Of a stretch of DNA of 64,000 nt, positions 1 to 10,700 are shown in pieces. Position 1 is the first letter of the stretch; each line of letters begins with the position of its first letter. The DNA is from Petroclostridium sp. X23. GTDB lineage: Bacteria > Bacillota > Clostridia > SK-Y3. The stretch lies in NCBI RefSeq assembly GCF_030013905.1, contig NZ_CP124862.1:1863051-1927050 (forward strand), written 5' to 3'. The notes beneath the pieces were generated by a model. That model did not search any database and was not told the origin of the DNA. It was given only the letters and a program-made list of their open reading frames with translations. Both the position numbers and the translations under genes were made by a program.

Positions 1-1045
1 AAAGTCCCGGGGTATCCCAGAAACCTTCTTTTTCAAGTGTTCCTGCAAGAGGAGCCATTTTGTCCATAAATGCCTTCTTATCGAAATCTACAAACTCCAC
101 ACCTAATTCAGTCAACTTCTTTTTGTCCTCTTCCCACTTGTTATTGATAGTGGTATTAAATTCATTTGCAGCCTCTTCCGCAACCTCTTCTATAATCTTC
201 TGCTGTTCAGGAGTCAGACGTTCCCACGCTGCTTTGGAAAAGCTCAGTGCTTCCAGAGGATAAGCATAATCAACCTCAGAAACGTATTTACTTGATTCGT
301 AGAATTTAGCAGCATAATAGCTCTCTTTGGTACACTCTCCGGCATCTACAACCCCTTGCATCAATGCGAACGGATATTCAGACCATGCAACAATGGTCGG
401 CACCGCACCCATCGTCCTAAAGTTTTTCTCCCAGATAGGGATGTTCGGAATTCTGAATTTAACACCTTTTAAATCATCCGGCGTTTTAATAGGTTTTTTA
501 GCAAAAATGAGTCTGGGATTCTTACGGAAATTATAGTTTACAACGTGTATTCCCTGCTCTTCCAATTTGTCAAAGGCCGGTTTTGAGAGTTCGGAATCCA
601 AATATTTAAACAAGTGCTCATGATTTTCAAAAGCAAACGCCATAGAGATGATATTGAAATCTCTAGAATAGGTTCCAAGGGTGTCAATAGCAGTCATAAC
701 ACCTTGCTGGAGATCAACCTGAAGGTTTTCCAGCATGGTTACTTCATTTCCAAGCTGCTCTGCCGGATAGAATTCAAATACGACTTCCCCTTTCAGCCTT
801 TCGTTCGCCAAATCAGTGAACAGTTGGCATACCGTAGCCGCAGGCTCACCAATCGCACCCGCGTTACCAAGTTTGAATACCATCGGTGCTTTCCCATCCT
901 TTGGTTGGTCGGCTGTTTGTTCAGGTTTCTTATCATCGGAAGTACCCGAAGACGGACTGGGGGTAGTTGGAGCATTTTGCACACAGCCCGCAAACAAACT
1001 GAGGCACAATACCACGCAAAGAACTGTTACTAATAGTTTTTTCAT
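1..1045 (-). CDS. dctP: TRAP transporter substrate-binding protein (DctP family), 3' end cut by the window
   Basis: Extracytoplasmic solute receptor of a tripartite ATP-independent periplasmic (TRAP) transporter, which binds a carboxylate and hands it to the DctQM permease. The protein starts MKKLLV, has a hydrophobic signal and a lipobox-like LFAGC near residue 20, then a low-complexity Pro/Ser/Thr linker. The mature part shows DctP-type patterns such as GEPAA, FYPAEQLG and the substrate-pocket region KFRIPN. About 348 codons are present and the reading frame runs off the left edge, so the C-terminus is missing. It is the last gene of a leftward dctQ-dctM-dctP operon, starting 27 bases after dctM. 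The substrate cannot be read from sequence; C4-dicarboxylates or sugar acids are usual for the family. Confidence 0.93.
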   Translation of the reverse strand, partial: MKKLLVTVLCVVLCLSLFAGCVQNAPTTPSPSSGTSDDKKPEQTADQPKDGKAPMVFKLGNAGAIGEPAATVCQLFTDLANERLKGEVVFEFYPAEQLGNEVTMLENLQVDLQQGVMTAIDTLGTYSRDFNIISMAFAFENHEHLFKYLDSELSKPAFDKLEEQGIHVVNYNFRKNPRLIFAKKPIKTPDDLKGVKFRIPNIPIWEKNFRTMGAVPTIVAWSEYPFALMQGVVDAGECTKESYYAAKFYESSKYVSEVDYAYPLEALSFSKAAWERLTPEQQKIIEEVAEEAANEFNTTINNKWEEDKKKLTELGVEFVDFDKKAFMDKMAPLAGTLEKEGFWDTPGL

Positions 1046-1072
1046 AATTCATTCCTTCTTTCCTTTTTATTT

Positions 1073-2362
1073 TTATATCGCTCCCATTATGCCAGGCAGC
1101 CACATCGTGATACCCGGAATAAAGGTTACGAGCAATAACGTAATGACCAGCGGAATCAAGAACTGAACCGTATATCCCAATGACTTGTCAAACGAGACAC
1201 CTGTTGCTTTCGCGGTTACAAACAGTGACGGAGCCATTGGAGGCGTGATCAAACCAAGTGTAAGGTTCAGCACAGAGATAACACCGATGTGTATCAAGCT
1301 TAAACCCAGTGATGAGGAAAGACTCATTAGCAGCGGTGCAATCATAATCAAAACCTGCATCGAGCCAATGAAGCAACCCATAAAAAGCAGAATCGCATTA
1401 AGCATTAATAATATTAAATAAGTATTCCCCAAAGATAGCATCAAATTAGCCATATAGGTCATCAAACCACTAGTAACAATCATCCAGTTAAAAATAAGTC
1501 CCGTCGCGCATAATGCCATCACCATTGCAGCAGAAGACAATGTATTCCGCAGTGCACGTGTCAGCATGTCAATGGAGAACTTTTTGTAGACCATCGAGAG
1601 TCCAACACAGTAAGCTGCCGCTACAACACTACACTCGGTAGGCGTGAAAATACCCGAAAGAATACCGCCAATCAAGATAATAGGTCCGCCCAGTGCCGGA
1701 AGCGCTTTTAAACTATACGTCCATCTTTCTCCCCAAGACGATTTTGCAACGGTAGGCGCCTTCACATTCAGCTTCTTTACCGCAACGACTATCCAGACCA
1801 TCATCGAAACACCCATCAAAACGCCCGGAACGATTCCGGCCAGGAACATCGCAAGGGTTGAAGTTTGAGAGAGAAATGCCCAAACAACAAAGTTAATACT
1901 TGGCGGAATGATAGGACCGATTGCGGAGGAAGCGGCCGTAACAGCAACTGAAAAGTGCTCATCATAACCGGCATCCTTCATTGCTTTTACTTCAATGGTT
2001 CCCAAACCGCCCGCGTCGGCCAATGCGGAACCGGACATGCCTGCAAAAATCATACTTGCAAGAACATTGGCATGGGCGAGTCCTCCGGTGAAATGCCCGA
2101 TCCATTTTTCCGCAGCGGTAAATATCCGGTCAGTGAGACCGATTTCATTCATAAAAATACCTACAAATAAAAATGCAGGAACCGCCAACATATTAAAATC
2201 AGCAAGCGAATTGGCTGTCTTCTGTGCAAACATCACAAAACTTTGGCCGTTCATGACAGCATAGAGTAAACTCGAACCCGCCATTGCAAAAGCAATGGGT
2301 ACTTCCGTTAGAATCAATACAACAAATAGTAAAAAGTAAATCCACAACATCGGATCAATCAA
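1073..2362 (-). CDS. dctM: TRAP transporter large permease DctM
   Basis: Large membrane subunit (about 429 residues, normal for DctM) that couples sodium entry to solute uptake. It has about a dozen hydrophobic segments and DctM-family signatures such as FAGMSGSALAD and IPPSINFVVW, and ends in a hydrophobic tail. The chosen start is a TTG codon 7 bases after an AAGGAGGG ribosome binding site. The next in-frame ATG lies 12 bases further in, too far from that site. The first 8 bases overlap the end of dctQ, which suggests translational coupling. The family assignment is firm; the substrate is unknown. Confidence 0.95.
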   Translation of the reverse strand: MIDPMLWIYFLLFVVLILTEVPIAFAMAGSSLLYAVMNGQSFVMFAQKTANSLADFNMLAVPAFLFVGIFMNEIGLTDRIFTAAEKWIGHFTGGLAHANVLASMIFAGMSGSALADAGGLGTIEVKAMKDAGYDEHFSVAVTAASSAIGPIIPPSINFVVWAFLSQTSTLAMFLAGIVPGVLMGVSMMVWIVVAVKKLNVKAPTVAKSSWGERWTYSLKALPALGGPIILIGGILSGIFTPTECSVVAAAYCVGLSMVYKKFSIDMLTRALRNTLSSAAMVMALCATGLIFNWMIVTSGLMTYMANLMLSLGNTYLILLMLNAILLFMGCFIGSMQVLIMIAPLLMSLSSSLGLSLIHIGVISVLNLTLGLITPPMAPSLFVTAKATGVSFDKSLGYTVQFLIPLVITLLLVTFIPGITMWLPGIMGAI

Positions 2363-2918
2363 GTGAAATCCCTCCTTCTCCCTGCGCAGGCATCAGCAAT
2401 TTTTCATCTTTTAAAACAATGTATTCAACAGTTTTGAATGCACTCAATGCTACAAGAAGGATTCCCATAACAATAACAGGAAGAGCATAATAATACGCTT
2501 TAGTGAAAGGCAGTCCTCCAAGCGGGATTAATTTCTGCTGCATCTTGAACAAATTCAGTCCACCCGGTATATAAACAAGAGATGTTATTAATACAATCAG
2601 ATTGGTTACATGGTGCATCAGCACCTTGAAAAATTTGGGGGCTTTCTTCATGCAGAACTCAATGACCGCATGTTCATTGTACCAATAAACAATGGTATTG
2701 CCCAGTGCCATCGACCAGATCATCAGCGCTGTCACCAGCTCGTCGGCACCATAAATAGGATTCTTGAAAACAAATCTTAGAATGACCTGTATAAACAAAA
2801 TGGCCATAAAAATAGCGATTAGATAACCTGTGAATATACTGAAGACTTTCATACATTTGTCTATTGTTTTATGTATTCCAGAGATCTTCGCCTTCAGAAA
2901 AGTATTTGCGTTTCCCAT
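2355..2918 (-). CDS. dctQ: TRAP transporter small permease DctQ
   Basis: Small membrane subunit of the TRAP transporter, 187 residues with four predicted membrane helices (roughly residues 29-49, 63-80, 103-125 and 145-165). The pattern of aromatic and charged residues (RFVFKNPIYGADEL) is typical of DctQ. The ATG at 2918 is preferred over the upstream GTG because AGAGGG sits 8 bases before it, whereas the GTG would touch the binding site. It is the first gene of the operon. Its promoter and long leader lie at 2919-3190 and carry repeated GCACTTATATA boxes that probably bind the GntR regulator encoded opposite. Confidence 0.93.
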   Translation of the reverse strand: MGNANTFLKAKISGIHKTIDKCMKVFSIFTGYLIAIFMAILFIQVILRFVFKNPIYGADELVTALMIWSMALGNTIVYWYNEHAVIEFCMKKAPKFFKVLMHHVTNLIVLITSLVYIPGGLNLFKMQQKLIPLGGLPFTKAYYYALPVIVMGILLVALSAFKTVEYIVLKDEKLLMPAQGEGGISLD

Positions 2919-3059
2919 ACTAGACACCCTCTACTTTTTAAAAATTTGTAACAGTTGAGAAACCGTTTTTATAGTATAACTCTGTCTGAAACTTTCCGTA
3001 TCCACCGTTGCATACTGTGCTATTGTTTATACTATGTGGCGGTCGGTTTCCATGATACC

Positions 3060-3088
3060 TTACTTAGAATTCAAGTTTCACCTCCTTG
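3060..3088 (-). promoter_or_regulatory. Orphan strong Shine-Dalgarno with four-codon ORF in the dctQ leader
   Basis: On the minus strand an AAGGAGGTG sequence (about 3080-3088) is followed, 4 bases later, by TTG-AAT-TCT-AAG-TAA. This is an optimal ribosome binding site with only a four-codon frame, about 140 bases upstream of dctQ. It could be a leader peptide or the remains of a deleted gene. Confidence 0.35.
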
Positions 3089-3113
3089 ACTTTTAGAATT
3101 GACACAGCACCAC

Positions 3114-3144
3114 GCACTTATATATACGTATGTGCACTTATATA
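3114..3144. promoter_or_regulatory. Two direct operator-like repeats GCACTTATATA in the dctQ leader
   Basis: GCACTTATATA occurs at 3114-3124 and again at 3134-3144, spaced exactly 20 bp (about two helical turns). Both lie just downstream of the predicted dctQ promoter. The same 11-mer recurs inside the gntR promoter (3395-3405), and a one-mismatch copy lies at 3273-3283. The likely binder is the adjacent GntR/UTRA protein (inference). Confidence 0.6.
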
Positions 3145-3157
3145 AACTCATATACAT

Positions 3158-3186
3158 AGTATATAATATTTAATATGAATTGTCAA
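3158..3186 (-). promoter_or_regulatory. Sigma-A promoter for the dctQMP operon
   Basis: On the minus strand TTGACA (3186-3181) and TATACT (3163-3158) are separated by 17 bp. This puts the transcription start near 3150, just before the two GCACTTATATA boxes. That geometry suits repression by steric block. Confidence 0.65.
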
Positions 3187-3386
3187 TCTGTTCAGGAAAA
3201 ATTTATACTGAAAACTGATGTCTTTAGGATTGCAGTAACAACAAAGCGGTCATACTTTAGCAGCAGAAATGGGCAGTTATATAAATACTATATATTAATG
3301 CATAAGTGAATTCAATAAGGATATGAATAATCTATTTTTTCCCAGGGAGAAAAACAACAAATCGGAAGATTATAACAAATACGTGA

Positions 3387-3416
3387 TTGCACAAGCACTT
3401 ATATATATGTTATAAT
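3387..3416 (+). promoter_or_regulatory. Predicted gntR promoter containing a GCACTTATATA box
   Basis: TTGCAC (3387-3392), an 18-bp spacer and TATAAT (3411-3416) precede the regulator gene. The spacer contains GCACTTATATA (3395-3405), so the regulator probably represses itself as well as the facing transporter operon. Confidence 0.55.
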
Positions 3417-3446
3417 ATGATATATAATGATAGGAAGTGAGAATAT

Positions 3447-4157
3447 ATGTTGAATAAAAATGACGTTGTTCCACTGTATAAACAACTGCAGGAAGAGCTT
3501 CGCAAACAGATACAGTCAGGAGAACGCAAACCCCGTGAAAAAATTCCTTCAGAAGTTGACCTTGCCAAACAATATCATGTAAGTGTAATAACTGCCCGAA
3601 AAGCAGTCAATGAATTAGCTGAAGAAGGGCTGGTTGAAAAAAAGCAAGGTAAAGGAACTTATATTGCTGCACAGAAATATCAACGGAATTTGCAGCAGGT
3701 TCTCAGCTTTTCGGAAGTATGCCGGTTGAACGGAACGACAGCAGGCAGCCGCTTATTGGAATGCAAGCTGGTAGAGGCAGACCCCAAAACACTGCGCAAG
3801 TTAGGAAGACCGGACGGAGAACAGGTTCTTTTTATTTCGCGTTTACGTTATATGAATGGCGAACCAATAGCCATTGAGACAAATCAGTTCTCAATTGCAT
3901 ATTCTTTCCTGATCAACGAAAACCTTAATGAAGGCTCGCTGTTTGATGTATTGAAAAAAAGAAGCGGTACCGAAGTGTCCATATCCCGCAGAACACTTGA
4001 AATCTGCCGGGCTACGCAACAAGAGGCGCAACATCTCTTGGTTGTAAAAGGATCTCCTCTGCTTTTGATTAAATCAATTGCTTACTCCACAGAAAACCAG
4101 CCGGTTTTTGTAGGAACACAGTTGATCAACGGTGAACGGTATCAGTTTACCGTGTAG
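3447..4157 (+). CDS. GntR-family (HutC/UTRA) transcriptional regulator
   Basis: DNA-binding regulator of 236 residues. Residues 1-75 form a GntR winged helix (LYKQLQEELRKQI, then IPSEVDLAKQYHVS and TARKAVNELAEEGLV). Residues about 90-236 form a UTRA ligand-binding domain (ECKLVEADP and related blocks, ending NGERYQF). UTRA proteins usually bind a small metabolite and then leave DNA. It faces the dctQMP operon across 528 bases that hold four copies of a candidate operator, so it most likely controls that transporter. The start follows a GGAAGTGAG ribosome binding site. A terminator follows at 4225-4258. The effector is unknown. Confidence 0.93.
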   Translation: MLNKNDVVPLYKQLQEELRKQIQSGERKPREKIPSEVDLAKQYHVSVITARKAVNELAEEGLVEKKQGKGTYIAAQKYQRNLQQVLSFSEVCRLNGTTAGSRLLECKLVEADPKTLRKLGRPDGEQVLFISRLRYMNGEPIAIETNQFSIAYSFLINENLNEGSLFDVLKKRSGTEVSISRRTLEICRATQQEAQHLLVVKGSPLLLIKSIAYSTENQPVFVGTQLINGERYQFTV

Positions 4158-4224
4158 TAGAATGGTAGCTGCTCCTTTTTTCAGCCTGATGCTCCTTACA
4201 TTATTTAAATACAGTTTGTTTTTT

Positions 4225-4258
4225 GCTGACGCCGTTTTTAACAGCGTTAGCTTTTTTT
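4225..4258 (+). terminator. Intrinsic terminator of gntR
   Basis: GCTGACGCCGTT pairs with AACAGCGTTAGC across a 3-base loop, with one mismatch and one G-U pair, followed by seven T. It overlaps the 3' end of the opposing gerA fragment. Confidence 0.8.
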
Positions 4259-4570
4259 AATAGAACCTTTTGGATCAAGCAATAATACGCCATACATTAG
4301 AGGCTGTAAAACATTTTTGTGCAGTATATCTTTATTCACCATGCCCTCTAAATAGATCAACACACCCCTTGCGGCCCTATCATGCCCGAAATTAAACTCC
4401 CGTACAACTACGTCGCTATTATTATGCAGTATATTTTGCAGTATTTCTATATTTTTCTTAAGATCGGATGTTATCGGATTACCATATGTTCTACCGGAAA
4501 CATTCTTATATGTTCTATTGCTATCTTTTAAAATGAAAAAACGGAATTTTTTGGATATATAATCAAACAT
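4247..4570 (-). pseudogene. N-terminal fragment of a GerA-family spore germination protein
   Basis: GerA A-subunits are membrane proteins of about 500 residues in spore nutrient receptors. Only the first 107 residues exist here. They match the soluble N-terminal domain: FDYISKKF, a NIEILQNIL helix, then DVVVREF and YLEGMVNKDI followed by LQPLM. In the family these lead into the rest of the domain and the membrane part. The frame stops at once in the gntR terminator hairpin, so everything downstream was lost. The ATG at 4570 is preferred because GGAGGAG lies about 9 bases upstream. It probably is a relic; expression of a free N-terminal domain cannot be excluded. Confidence 0.75.
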
Positions 4571-4650
4571 CCATATTTCTCCTCCATTCATTATCTGCTC
4601 ATATAATTGACCAAACGTGGTGATTATATACTTATCCGAATCCTTCTCAT

Positions 4651-4688
4651 AAAAAAAGAAGGTCTAATCTTTTTCTGATTACACCTTC
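4651..4688 (-). terminator. Intrinsic terminator of the giant kinase gene
   Basis: Read on the minus strand, GAAGGTGTAATC pairs with GATTAGACCTTC around a short A-rich loop and is followed by seven T. Confidence 0.85.
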
Positions 4689-4706
4689 CCATACTGTACA
4701 AAAGCT

Positions 4707-7700
4707 CTAAAAGTAAATATCGGAAAATTCTATATCGAGCATTTCCACATTATTTACGGAATTTTCGGTTTGAATTGGCGCTTGTTGGAATTGATCATCC
4801 TCATGTATTCTCACCGGAAGTTCAACCATAAACTTGCTTCCTTTGCCTAATTTACTCGATACGGTAATGCTCCCGCCATGCAATTCAACAAAAGCCCTTA
4901 CAATCGAAAGCCCTATACCGCTGCCTTCATTCTTTCTGGTAAGGGTATCGTCAACCTGTAGAAATCTCTCAAAAATCTGTTCTTTTTTTTCTTCCGGTAT
5001 GCCTATCCCTGTATCTTCAACAGAAATAATAACTTTTGTCTTCCGGTTATGAATATTTACAAATATATTCCCGTTTCTTTGTGTAAACTTAATCGCATTG
5101 GAAAGTAAGTTAAGCAGTATTCTTTCTATTTTATCGGGGTCAACCGCCATGATCACCTCTTCTTCATCCGTATCAAACAGTACGTTTATCTCTTTTCCTT
5201 TCGCATATTCTACTACTGAAGCAGTCATATTCTCAATCAAATTAATGATATTGAGATTTTTTAAATTCAGATTCATAAAACCCGCGTCAATTTTTGTCAC
5301 ATCAATAATATTGTTCACCAGTCTTAGCAGACGGTAACAGTTTTGTTTCACTGTCCTGATATGTTTACCGACATTTTCAAAGTTTATTTGTACATTGTTT
5401 CTGATATTCATCTCAGCTAAATGTACTATACTTAAAATAACAGCTATTGGCGTTCTTAACTCATGGCTTATATTAGAAATAAAATTGTTCTTGGATATAT
5501 TCGCAATTTCAGCCTCTTCTTTTGCCTGTATCAGTGCTGCTTCCGTTCTCTTATGTTTTATGATTTCCTCTTCCAGCATGGCATTTGCTTCTTCAAGAGT
5601 GAGATACGTTCTCTCAAGCTCCATTGCTCTATCTATCATATGCATCAAATCAGTCTCTCCGGTAATTCCGCCCGGCTTCCTAATCTCACGAGACATATTC
5701 GCAAGGAACTGATTTTTTAAAATATTGGCTGTTTCGGCAGCTTCCTTAAGCATTTTCAGTTCATTCTCAATTCTTTTTCTCTCAGTGATATTTATATGGA
5801 TTCCAACCATTCGAAGGGGCTTATTGTTTTCATCCCATTCAATCACCCTACCTCTATCAAGGATCCATATCCACTCCCTGTTTTTATGCTTCATCCTGAT
5901 TTCACATTCATAAAGATCCAATTCTTTTGAAAAGCATCGTTTAAGAATCTCTTCTGCCTTTTCATTGTCCTCCGGATGTACAAGCCTATACCATGTATCA
6001 ATACCTGTAGGAACCAACTCATCCAGCGTATAACCCAGCATTGCGGCCCATTGCTCGTTAAAGATCCCTTCCCCGCTTTGCACCTTCCAATCCCACAGTC
6101 CGATTCCAGCACTGCTTGCAGTCACATTCAGTTTCATTTCGCTTTCACGAAGCTGCTTTTCCATATGTATTCTGTCAGTGATATCATTAAAGCACTCAAT
6201 CCGTCCGATTTTTTCTCCCCATTCATTCTTTATAGCATCCACATTTTTTGAAACGTATCTGGTTTCACCCTTCTTATTCTTTATAGTACATATCAGATTG
6301 TCTATCGGTTCATCCGGACTCCCGGATAGCAAAGCGGATTTTATACATGGTTTGCAGCCTAAAAGAGCACATTCCTTTCCCAGCACTTCCTGGCTGGAAT
6401 ATCCCGTGACAGCCTCGATTTTTTTATTCCAGCTTGTGACTTTATTCTCTTCATCTACCGAAAATACAGCGCTGGGAACCGTATTAAAAAGCATCTCTAT
6501 ATATTCTTTCCGTACCCTTAGTTCTGCATTCGTCTTTTCTATCTCTCTGGTACGCTCTTCTACCTTTTGCTCCAAAGTGTTATACACCAGGGCATTTTCA
6601 AGGGAAATCGCTGCCTGCGTTGACAGAATTTCTATCACTTGCACCCGATCCGGGGAAAATATACCTTCCGTCAAATTGTTTTCAAGATAGAGCACTCCTT
6701 TAATCTCATTTTTAAGCTTAATTGCTGTTGAAAAAAATGATTTTGGTTTTTTTTCAATCAAATAAGGATCCTTATCAAATAAAGCTTTACTCGATTTTGA
6801 TGGAAATACTATGCCCTCTCCTGTTCTTTCTATAAATCGGATTACTGTTTTAGGGAGTTCCTCACATTCGTCAAGAGGCAAAGATGTTAATACTTCTTTT
6901 TCTCCGCATGCTTCATCCGCATAAGCTTCGATCAGAAGTTTACCTTCTCTCTTTAGGATGAGGAATCCTCTCTGTGCTCCCATATTTTCCAGCATCACCA
7001 TCATGAGGCGGCTGAGTAAGGCTTCAAGATTGATTTCACCGGAAATTGCCTGGGAGGCTTTCATGATGGAAAACAAATCAATATTTTGAGGTTTGTTTTT
7101 CATAACCTTATTCTCTACAAAGAAATCCGGATATTCATTTTCCAAGTCCTTTACTTTTGCCGCCGCTCCCCAAAGCTGATATTTCCGGCGGGCTACCCGA
7201 AAATATGTTACTGCTATATCTTCACTGCCTTCATCCCGGTAGAATTTCCCTGTCAATTCATAAGCCAAAGCTTCCTCATTCAAATATTCATTTTTCTTTG
7301 CCAGATTAATAGACTGATTATAGCATTCTCTTGCTTCGTTAAAATTTCCGGTTACCCGGCAAAGCTCAGCTTTAACCAGATAAAACTTATGAAGAAAGTT
7401 CATGGGACAAAGTTTTGACCAGACACTCATCATTGTCTGATTTTTGTGAACTTTTTCCAAGATCAACTGTTTTTCATCATCCGGCATGATGGGATATACT
7501 GCAAGTCTTGCAAGGGAATCGTAGAAATAATAAATAGCGATATCGATCGTCGCTGAAGCTCCTGCCAAATTCTCTTCTACTTTTTCCCCGGATTGAATAG
7601 CATCAAAGTAGTTTCGGAGATGATAATTGAGAATCATCTTGCTTAAAAAGAAGAACACCATTCCCAACATATCACCGATATCTTGCATCATCGGAAGCAT

Positions 7701-10700
7701 CTTGTCCTCATCAAATAAATCACCGGCAAATTTAAGTGGTTCTTTTGATTTACCCTGTATATTCCGAACAAGTTGTCCAAAGATACATACCCAATTCACA
7801 CTAAAACCTTGCCTGGTTTTTTGCAGCCTTTTTATATTTGTTTCTATTTCTTTTTCCATTACCTCAAGCGGTTGGCCGGTGCACAACAAATGCTTAGTAT
7901 AATTCATCAAGCAGTAACCTCCATATTCGAAGTTGCCATGCTCTACTCCGGCCCGGTAACCTTTCATCAGCGGCTTTAATGTTGTCTTGATATGCTCCTT
8001 CCATTGTATTACAGAACAATTGTCTACATCCAATACGATAGCCTTACAGGCCTTCATACCCGGGTTTTCTACAAGACCCGCATTGATTTTCGCCATTTTA
8101 TACGCGAGTTCTACGTAATCTTTCAGTTTATCTCCCAACTCAACATTCGTGATGAATGAACAAAGTGTGAGCCCATAGAGAGAATAAACTGCTGGGGAAA
8201 AAGGAGCATTACCATGTTTTATCGAAAGCTCTACCATTCTGCATATGACAATCGGCATCAGCATAGGTGCCGCTTTATATGTCACTGACGCACTATTCAG
8301 CAATATCTGCATTGCTCCAAGCATCACAGGATCTTTCATGGGAGGTAAATCCGCTAAGTCCTCTACTTTGATTCCTGTGATGGTTTTCCAGGTGCTTTGG
8401 AAAGCCTCTTCAACATCTGATTGGGTTGGTTCTACCGGGAGATGGATTCCCGTCAATTTCAGAACCGTTATACAGGTATTCAAGGCTTCCTTAAGATTAA
8501 GCTGCGCCTGTAAAGATTCTATTATTATCTTATATGTTCTAATTTTATCTATTAATGTTCTCGCATTTTGAAGTACTATTTCGGCGAATGTATTCATCTT
8601 TTCATAATCACTGATGAGGTAGGACGCCTCTGTAATTTCTGAATATAACTGCAAAGTCAAATCATAAAACTCCTGCCATGCATTGCTGCTTAATAATTCA
8701 ATGCCTGTTTTAAAATAAAGAAAGGCTGAATGATATGCTGACGATTTTTTTGCTGTTACACCTGCCTTGAGGTTCAATTCGGCCAACCGGATCTTTTCAG
8801 ATTCATCGATAATGATGGCCCTTCCTGCATTCAGCTGCCGCACGATTTCAAATACTTGTTCCGATTTGTTGGAATCAGAAGAGTCTTCCAACAAACGCTT
8901 TCCTAACCGTAAATGGATATCACATTTTATATCCTCGGAAATCATGGAATAAACCGCCTGCTGAACACGGTCATGAACAAATTTGAATTTGATATTCTCC
9001 CGTACCTGATACAGGCTTTCACTCTTATCGACAGAAATCAAACCTTCGTGCACAGCTTGCTGCAATTCCGACAGAATGGTTTCAAAGGGCTTATCATGAA
9101 TCAAAGTCAGCATCTTCAAATCAAATTGATTTCCGATACAGGCTCCGTATTGAAGCTCCTCGATGGTTGACGGATTTAATGTTTCGATTTTGCTGACTAA
9201 CAGGTCTACTACATTTTCCGTTATACCCAGTTTTTCTATCTCTTCGGTATCCCAGCGCCATCGCAGTGAGTTATTATCAAACCACAAGCATCCCCTATCA
9301 TACAAAGACCTTAAAAATTGTTTAACAAAAAACGGATTCCCCTCTGTTTTATCACATATAAAACCCGCCATCTCTTGAAGGCCGGCCGAATTTCCTTTTG
9401 AACTGATGAGTGTATCATTAAGAAGCTGATGAACATCTTTCTTCTGGAGCACTTTTAAATGGATTGTATGCGTAATGGGTTTGTTTTGAGTGAGTTCATC
9501 CATCATTGACATGATAGGACGAAGCAAGTCAGCCTCATTATCCCTGTATGCTCCTATAACCAATAAATGCTTGTTAGCCGGATTGGCCATTAACATTTTT
9601 ATGAAGCTTAAACTGGCAGAATCCGCCCACTGCCAGTCGTCAATAAACATAACCAAAGGATATTCCTCGCTTGCTATCGTCTGCATAAAGTTTTCGAACA
9701 CCAAATTAAACCTGTTTTGGGTTTCGGTCGCACCTAACTGAGGAATGGGTGGTTGTTTTCCTATGACTAATTCTAACGATGGAAGAACATCTACGACAAC
9801 CTGTCCATTATTCCCAACCGCCTGCAAAATCCTTTGCTTCCGTATCTTCAATCTATCAGGGGATTCGCCAAGCAGCTGGTTGATAAAATTGTCCAATGCT
9901 TGAATGATTGCACTATACGGAATATCATTTTGAAATTGTTCAAATTTACCGGCGATAAAATACCCTTGCTTTTTCAGAACAGAATGGCAAAGCTCCTGAA
10001 CCAGCGCAGACTTTCCTACTCCCGGCGGACCCGCTATTAAAAGCAATTCTGTCGCTCCACCCGCAGCCTTTTCAAAGGACTGCATCAAGACTTGAATCTC
10101 ATTGTCACGTCCATATAATTTTTGCCCGATATGAAATTTCCCGGAAAAATCATACTTGCCCAATTCAAAACCGATATCTGCAATATTTTGTATTTGTGTC
10201 AGGCATCTTTCCAGATCCTTCTTTAAACCTGATGCAGTCTTGTAACGTTCTTCAGGACTTTTTGACATTAATTTCATGACAATATCCGAGATGATGCTGG
10301 GTACAGCCGGATTTATTTTTAAAACACTCTCAGGATTCTTTGCAACATGATGATAAATTTGTTCTATTGGATCTGCAGTTTCGAATGGTAACCGGCCGGC
10401 CAGCATTTCATAAAAGGTTATACCCAACGAATATAAATCACTCCTGCAATCGACGGCTCTTGTCATTCTTCCGCTTTGCTCAGGCGAAATATATTTTAAA
10501 GAACCTTCTAAAATATTAGGACTTTGCAATATGGAGTTCTCGTTAGATAAATACGCAGCACTGCCGAAATCAATAATTTTTACCTGACTGGTTTTTCTAT
10601 TATAAAGAATATTGGAAGGATTGACATCCTTATGGACAATATTTGCCGCATGAATTTTTTCCAGACCTTCACAAATCCCAATAGAAATTAACAAGAACTC

